From assembly GCA_021234155.1 (NCBI GenBank), contig JAJEKV010000005.1, forward strand, positions 29,379,617 through 29,443,616: a stretch of DNA of 64,000 bases, read 5' to 3'. Of the stretch, positions 59,366 to 64,000 are shown piece by piece; positions within the stretch are counted from its first letter, which is position 1, and every line of letters starts with the position of its first letter. The DNA comes from Isoetes taiwanensis (lineage: Eukaryota > Streptophyta > Lycopodiopsida > Isoetales > Isoetaceae). The translations under genes were made by a program, and so were the position numbers. The notes under the pieces were generated by a model. The model saw nothing but the letters and a program-made list of their open reading frames with translations, did no database searches and was not told where the DNA came from.

Positions 59366-60459
59366 AAACGCAGCTTTGGGTCGAGGTATTTTTCACCTGC
59401 CCGGTACAGACTGCAATGCCTCGCCGACCGCAGATCCGTGCAAAGCCAGATAACTTAGGTATCTTGCGTATTTTGCTACACAAAGGCCGAATTTATCTGT
59501 GAAAAAATCATCTCTGTTTTTGCTAAAATGTCCTTTGAAGGCAAAACCCCCGTTTTCAGTCCACCATGTGAACCAGGTGGGCTCGCTTCCCCCAAATCTT
59601 CTGGCATGGATCTAGCATCCAAGGAGTCCGCGCCCTAAGCAACGCCCTAAGCAGTGCCAATGTTTCAATGAATCTAATTTTGGATGTGGTGTTTCTGCTA
59701 TTTGAACAGACTCAGACTCAATGTAATTTTCAGTCTGTTTCAATGTATCTGAACATATTCAGAGTTCAATGCAAAGGATGTGGAATTTTGAATGAATTGT
59801 GTAATATTTCATTGATTGAAATCGACCAAGAATAATTAAATAAATTGTGTAATATTTCATTGATTGAAATGACTGAAAAATGTTTCCAAGATGACCAAGA
59901 AGAATCATTGATTCTTGAAAAATGGCGTGGAAGAATCACTGATACTTGGAAAGAATCGGTGCCATGTGGCACTTTTTTCTTTTCCCTCCTTTTCCATTTC
60001 GTAGCCTTTGCCTCTCTCTCTCTTCTTTAGGGCCTAGTATTTTGTCAAATTGGACTTCGTCCTAGTATTTTGCTTGTCAACTATTAGACACATCCTAACT
60101 CAATTTTGACAGTTGTGATCAAAACGAGGAATTTCGAACCCCGAATGAAAATAAAAAAAACGAGATTTCAAAGGAACAAAAGCTGTCGCAGAAGATCCAG
60201 CCGATGCCATCTCTTCCTGTGCCGAAAAAGGAAGTGGCAGTCCGAAAAAGGAAGTGGCGTGCTACCCTGCCAGGTAAAATCTACCAAGAAAAGATTTTCT
60301 ATAAAACATAAACAAAGCGTCTGTAGCCAAGAAAAAACCAGTGCCAAAACTAGACTTACAACATCAGCTTCCTTGATACCATTTCAAATGCACACACTCT
60401 GCAAAATGATAGCTGCTTGAAAAAGGATTGGGCACACTTTCCATTAATTACATTCAACC

Positions 60460-61605
60460 TCACTTCGACGCATTCACATTATTGAATCCATCTTCACCAG
60501 CATTTTGATTTTGTCTGGTGACTTCTATCTTACGACACCAAGATCGAAAAACTTCAATAAGAGGATCCTTGGAACTGGGTTCAGAATGAATCCACAGATT
60601 GAAAATCTTGGATTGGTCTCTCATCGGGAGAGATTTCACCATATATGCAAGCCAATTGCGGTCACGATCCAGATGCCCTGAAGTGCAAAATCCAAACCAT
60701 GATGTGACTAGAGCCATTCTAACTGCTCTGGGTAACACCACTTTTCCATCGCAGAGATCTCCATACAAACGATCCAAATACTTTAGAAACCAATCGGTAC
60801 TATTATTATGATGACTCCCCTTCTCAAATATAAGTTCCGCCAATTCATTATCTTCTGCAAGTATTTTGATAGCTACACCAGTAATATTAAGCTTCTGAAA
60901 TTGGTCCAATAACCATCCTAGCTTACCATACCTGGAGTGGATAGGCGTTCTATCATGCTTATCATAATCAGTTTTTGGATCAAGACCCCTCTTCAAGTTT
61001 TGAATGGTACGGTGCAGATCCTGCACAAGGAGATTCTGGAAGACAACTGCAAATGCTGGGTCCTGCACATTGCTTAACATAATGTCAGCAACATGCTTAT
61101 GGATGGCAGTCCGATCAGCAGAAAGAATAAGGTGGTGCAGCATGTTTTGCACCTCATCAGCAGCACAAAAGTTGCCTGATAGCTTAAGAGCCAAGTCAGG
61201 CGAGGGCCTCAGATTGAGAGAAGAAATGCATAATCTAACTGCCTCTTCTTCCTCACAAGTCCAAGGTATAGCCTCCACATAATCCATGCAATAACTTATT
61301 ACCTCCTCGCACAATAACTGCGCAGCAACCTCTAAGATGCCAAGAGCTTCTTCCAGGCTAGAAAAATGACGACGTTTTTCTGGCGCGTAGAGCAACTCAA
61401 GGAATTTAATATACATTACTGGGTCTTTGGAACCTGTAAGCCGAATTTTTGATGGCTTCCCATGAGAGGCCCGTCTTTCAGAAAGCTGAGCTTTGAAGAA
61501 TTCAGATCGAGAAAGCACACTGGAATGGAGCTTCAAAGGCCCAAGTGCCTCATCTGATGAAAGAGTGAGAAACACATCTGCAGTGCTGTCGTCTCCAAAT
61601 TTCAT
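60460..61605 (-). CDS. BTB/POZ domain protein, copy 2 (At1g63850-like)
   Basis: An intronless frame of 381 codons plus stop from the ATG at 61605 (MKFGDDSTADVFLTL). BTB/POZ domain at about residues 8-105 (LKLHSSVLSRSEFFKAQLS, FLELLYAPEKRRHF), then a BACK-like region (EEALGILEVAAQLLCEEVI), then the plant-specific C-terminus (KYLDRLYGDLCDGKVVLPR; MALVTSWFGFC). It differs from copy 1 by scattered substitutions and by a rewritten stretch after about residue 225 (GLDPKTDYDKHDRTPIHSRY here; SLETLPCKNPKTDCFDDKY there), yet both stay open, which argues for selection or very recent duplication. A ubiquitin-ligase adaptor role is inferred from the family. Convergent with recombinase copy 2. Confidence 0.88.
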   Translation of the reverse strand: MKFGDDSTADVFLTLSSDEALGPLKLHSSVLSRSEFFKAQLSERRASHGKPSKIRLTGSKDPVMYIKFLELLYAPEKRRHFSSLEEALGILEVAAQLLCEEVISYCMDYVEAIPWTCEEEEAVRLCISSLNLRPSPDLALKLSGNFCAADEVQNMLHHLILSADRTAIHKHVADIMLSNVQDPAFAVVFQNLLVQDLHRTIQNLKRGLDPKTDYDKHDRTPIHSRYGKLGWLLDQFQKLNITGVAIKILAEDNELAELIFEKGSHHNNSTDWFLKYLDRLYGDLCDGKVVLPRAVRMALVTSWFGFCTSGHLDRDRNWLAYMVKSLPMRDQSKIFNLWIHSEPSSKDPLIEVFRSWCRKIEVTRQNQNAGEDGFNNVNASK

Positions 61606-62044
61606 TTCTACTAATCTGCTTACATACAATAGAATCTCGTGCTACAATGGCAAATAGACCTCCTGCTGCATCTAAAGCTTCTGTTCACAAGTCCGACGGC
61701 TACTTCGTCTTGTGTAGGATTTTTCATGTCCTTGTCTTTTTAGTATTTCATTCCATGCAATGCCACGTTTACGTTTCGCTTTGATTGTTACGATCGTTTA
61801 GACGTGTCTACTTCTAAGATTTCTTCTTCTATGCCTCCGATGGTGTCTAATATTTTTTGGGACCATCCGATCCGATGGTGGCATATGTCAGAGCATATGC
61901 CATGGGGTGAAATTCCAGCCCTTAAGTGGAACTCAAGATAGGGTCAAATCCCCTATATTTGACCTACCCCTATGATGCAACCAAACCATTCAATAAATAC
62001 AATATCTCAAATTTGGAAGTCTGACCAAACAAATAATTATGAGC

Positions 62045-62098
62045 CTGGGGAGTCGAACCCCAATACAAGTTCCGACGCTCATTCAAGCATCGGAATGA
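62045..62098 (-). other. tRNA-like / SINE-like segment with B-box
   Basis: On the minus strand GGGGTTCGACTCCCC is a perfect T-arm stem-loop containing a Pol III B-box (GGTTCGACTCC). Upstream is a TCCGATGC...GAGCGTCGGA hairpin, not a normal tRNA D/anticodon layout. I read it as a tRNA-derived fragment, not a working tRNA. Confidence 0.45.
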
Positions 62099-62310
62099 AA
62101 AATTTTTAGAACACCACACACCATGGATTAAGATAGGCATATTGATATCTATACAATAGTGTCACATTACAATATTGCACGACTCAAACACAGCAGCAAC
62201 ATTCCAATATGACAATCCCAGTTCCATTCCGATGCTCACGGCTTAAACTTATGTGAAGCTTCAGAATCCAGTTTAATTTTTGATCCTGATACAGCTCCGA
62301 CTTGCAACAG

Positions 62311-62378
62311 ACCCAGGGCTTGGGGAATCGAACCCCAGCAAGAATCCTATGCCCTTGGCTTACCCGATGAACCAGCCT
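62311..62378 (-). other. tRNA-like / SINE head with A- and B-box
   Basis: On the minus strand: CTGGTTCATCGGGTAAGCC (A-box/D-arm-like), then GGGGTTCGATTCCCC (T-arm with B-box GGTTCGATTCC). AGGGC and GCCCT close a stem around the second half. Acceptor pairing does not form a canonical cloverleaf. It sits about 270 bp from the similar segment at 62045 and in the same orientation, which suggests a tRNA-derived SINE. Confidence 0.5.
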
Positions 62379-64000
62379 TTGACAATCTTCAACAAGTTTT
62401 TCTTTTGTGGCTATGCCAAGGATCTGGTGCAACAGCGCTCCAAGCCCTGCAAAACACAGACTATCTAAAAACCTTAAAGGCAAAAACACAGATTATGCAC
62501 ACATGCTTAAGGCAAAAACACAGATTATAACAAACACTCAAGGCAGATGCAGAGCATTTCCGGCTAAATACAGATGCGGCAAACCCTCAAGGCATATGCG
62601 CCCTTTCGCGGAGCCCTGTTTATCCTACGTCAGGGAGATGCGGAACTGCTGGAGGTAGAAGCCGTATCCGGAGGTACAACCAGGATCCAGACTTGGAAGA
62701 GCTGGAGTTCAAAGCCTTTGAAAACCAAACCAACAAAACACAAGCACCTGTGCGCCTTGCTCCCCGTCGCCTCCACCACCATCGCCTCCAGATGCCCACC
62801 CAGCCACCTGCCCAGTCTTGAATAGGAAACCATGTGCCCCAGGCACACATGGCGCCACTAAAAAATATACCTACATGCTCATGTTTGGAATCCAGCATGC
62901 CACCATCAGCATTTACTGTATTTTCATACGAATACCATGAGAAATCCAAATACATAACAAAATACCAAGACAACAGTGAGACAATGCACAGACCATGACA
63001 TGTGTTGTTCATTAGTTATCTAAACTATACCCTAGCCACTTGCCGAAGTTGCCCATACAACGGCCCATGTTGAAGTAGTAATTTCGGTGATGAAATACCG
63101 ATAATCAACCAACCCAGGCGATGTAGCAAGCTGGAACTACTTCTTTGGTGTAGATATAGTCCACTTCACAACTTTCATTTCTTAAAGCCATCTTTAGCTA
63201 TTATTTTAATGTTTTATAATTTAAATACCACTTCCTTAGCTAATCAAATTTAATAGCACAATTAATATAGAGCCTCCAAATCACGTCTTTCCAGCTTAAA
63301 TTCCATAGGGTCTCCTGACCGCAACTGCTTATAAGGGTTTCGAGGCCTAGGCCCCATCTCCATGAGCCAAAATATATAATAACTTTTTAGCCTGGGAATT
63401 ATTAAGCTTAGGTTTTATATTTTCTTAGGTAAATAAGTTTAGTGACACCGCAATGCATGTTCTTACTAGAATTACTATTTTTCTTCCAAGATCTCTTGAA
63501 TATGATATCTTCATTCAAGCTCTCCTGCACTAGATACATGGCTCCTATATTTAACACCTCAATCTCTACTTCATATAATAAATTAATAATTGTTAGATAT
63601 AATAGATAATGACAAAAAAACACCAACCAGACAAAAAGACCAAAGAACATAAACGGACAAAGGCTGAAGACCACTTTTGAGGCAGTTGGGTTGCATGTAG
63701 AATGGCTATTCCGACCTCTAATTCTGCTAATTTAGCCCTTGATTCTTCTTAAAACGGCCCTTTAGCATCACTTTCGGCCTCTTCTCATGCATTTCCGGCA
63801 TAATTTTACCTGCATCTCATGGGCCAGATTCAATTTCTTATATGCTGGCGCAGAATTCCCTTTTGCATAGCACTTACAGCAGAAAATCACTTCTTTATGT
63901 CCATGATTCCACATCGATACATAGGCACCACATCCTCTCATCACAAATCATATTCTAATCATGCCTAGTCGCAGCATATGTCACCTCAAGAATCAATACA

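Larger units (their letters stand above)
56966..61785. repeat. block C of the recombinase-BTB segmental duplication
   Basis: Colinear with 18985-30829 (block A) once A's insertions (GGGCC element, LINE) and C's insertion (about 58755-59970) are removed. Homology starts at CTGGAGTTTGTAAG and stops after TTTACGTTTCGCTTT at 61785 / 30829. Gene order and orientation are the same in both blocks. Confidence 0.88.
61786..64000. other. no recognised protein gene
   Basis: Short frames without motifs. A 20-bp direct repeat AAGGCAAAAACACAGATTAT occurs at about 62477 and 62509. The two tRNA-like segments are listed separately. Confidence 0.4.

Noticed and set aside
62311-62378. Functional tRNA gene
   Set aside because: The B-box and T-arm are perfect but no 7-bp acceptor stem or normal anticodon arm forms, so I list it only as tRNA-like.
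62620-63012. 130-codon minus-strand frame with Trp/Arg-rich stretch
   Set aside because: Composition follows a GC-rich CCACC-type DNA stretch; no domain, signal or homologous copy.

Overview
The window looks like repeat-dense nuclear DNA of a land plant. Evidence: GT-AG introns, plant-type L1 LINE fragments, a chromodomain Ty3/gypsy element primed by initiator tRNA-Met, a plant-style Helitron with PIF1 helicase and CTAG/hairpin 3' end, and two intronless BTB/POZ genes of the plant At1g63850-like type. I cannot name the species. A non-seed plant is a weak guess, mainly because Crypton-type recombinase genes are not something I associate with flowering plants. Only two gene families look like possible host genes: the BTB/POZ gene (two intact copies, 29.5-30.7 kb and 60.5-61.6 kb, minus strand) and a three-exon Crypton/DUF3504-like tyrosine recombinase gene (18.9-20.3 kb and 57.0-58.3 kb, plus strand).

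Layout. 0-7 kb is a graveyard of LINE and gypsy fragments, including a LINE whose 5' part is inverted. 7-18.9 kb holds a foldback element, ~170-bp repeats, an ORF1-only LINE derivative with poly(A), a 322-bp MITE with TATC target duplication, hairpins, and long stretches where I see no gene. 18.9-30.8 kb is block A: recombinase copy 1, then a 2.67-kb GGGCC-terminal DNA element and a 5.3-kb minus-strand LINE, then BTB copy 1. 30.6-54.4 kb is a direct tandem duplication (unit 1 30631-45740, unit 2 45741-54415). Each unit carries Helitron 3' ends, a decayed Helitron helicase gene and one CACTA terminus. Unit 1 alone has a complete 6.2-kb chromovirus (TSD GTCCT) and a 339-bp solo LTR (TSD TAAGA), and the duplication junction cuts through a BTB 5' fragment. 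57.0-61.8 kb is block C: recombinase copy 2 plus BTB copy 2, homologous to block A without its insertions. 61.8-64 kb has two tRNA-like B-box segments and no recognised gene.

How it fits together. The recombinase/BTB pair is convergent (tail to tail) in both blocks, so it was duplicated as a unit. Block C and tandem unit 2 provide empty sites that date the insertions of block A and unit 1. A nonsense codon shared by both Helitron copies shows that gene was dead before the tandem duplication. Many unit-1/unit-2 differences are small indels at CTG, CCTGG and CCGG motifs, so part of the apparent decay may be consensus error at methylated CHG sites.
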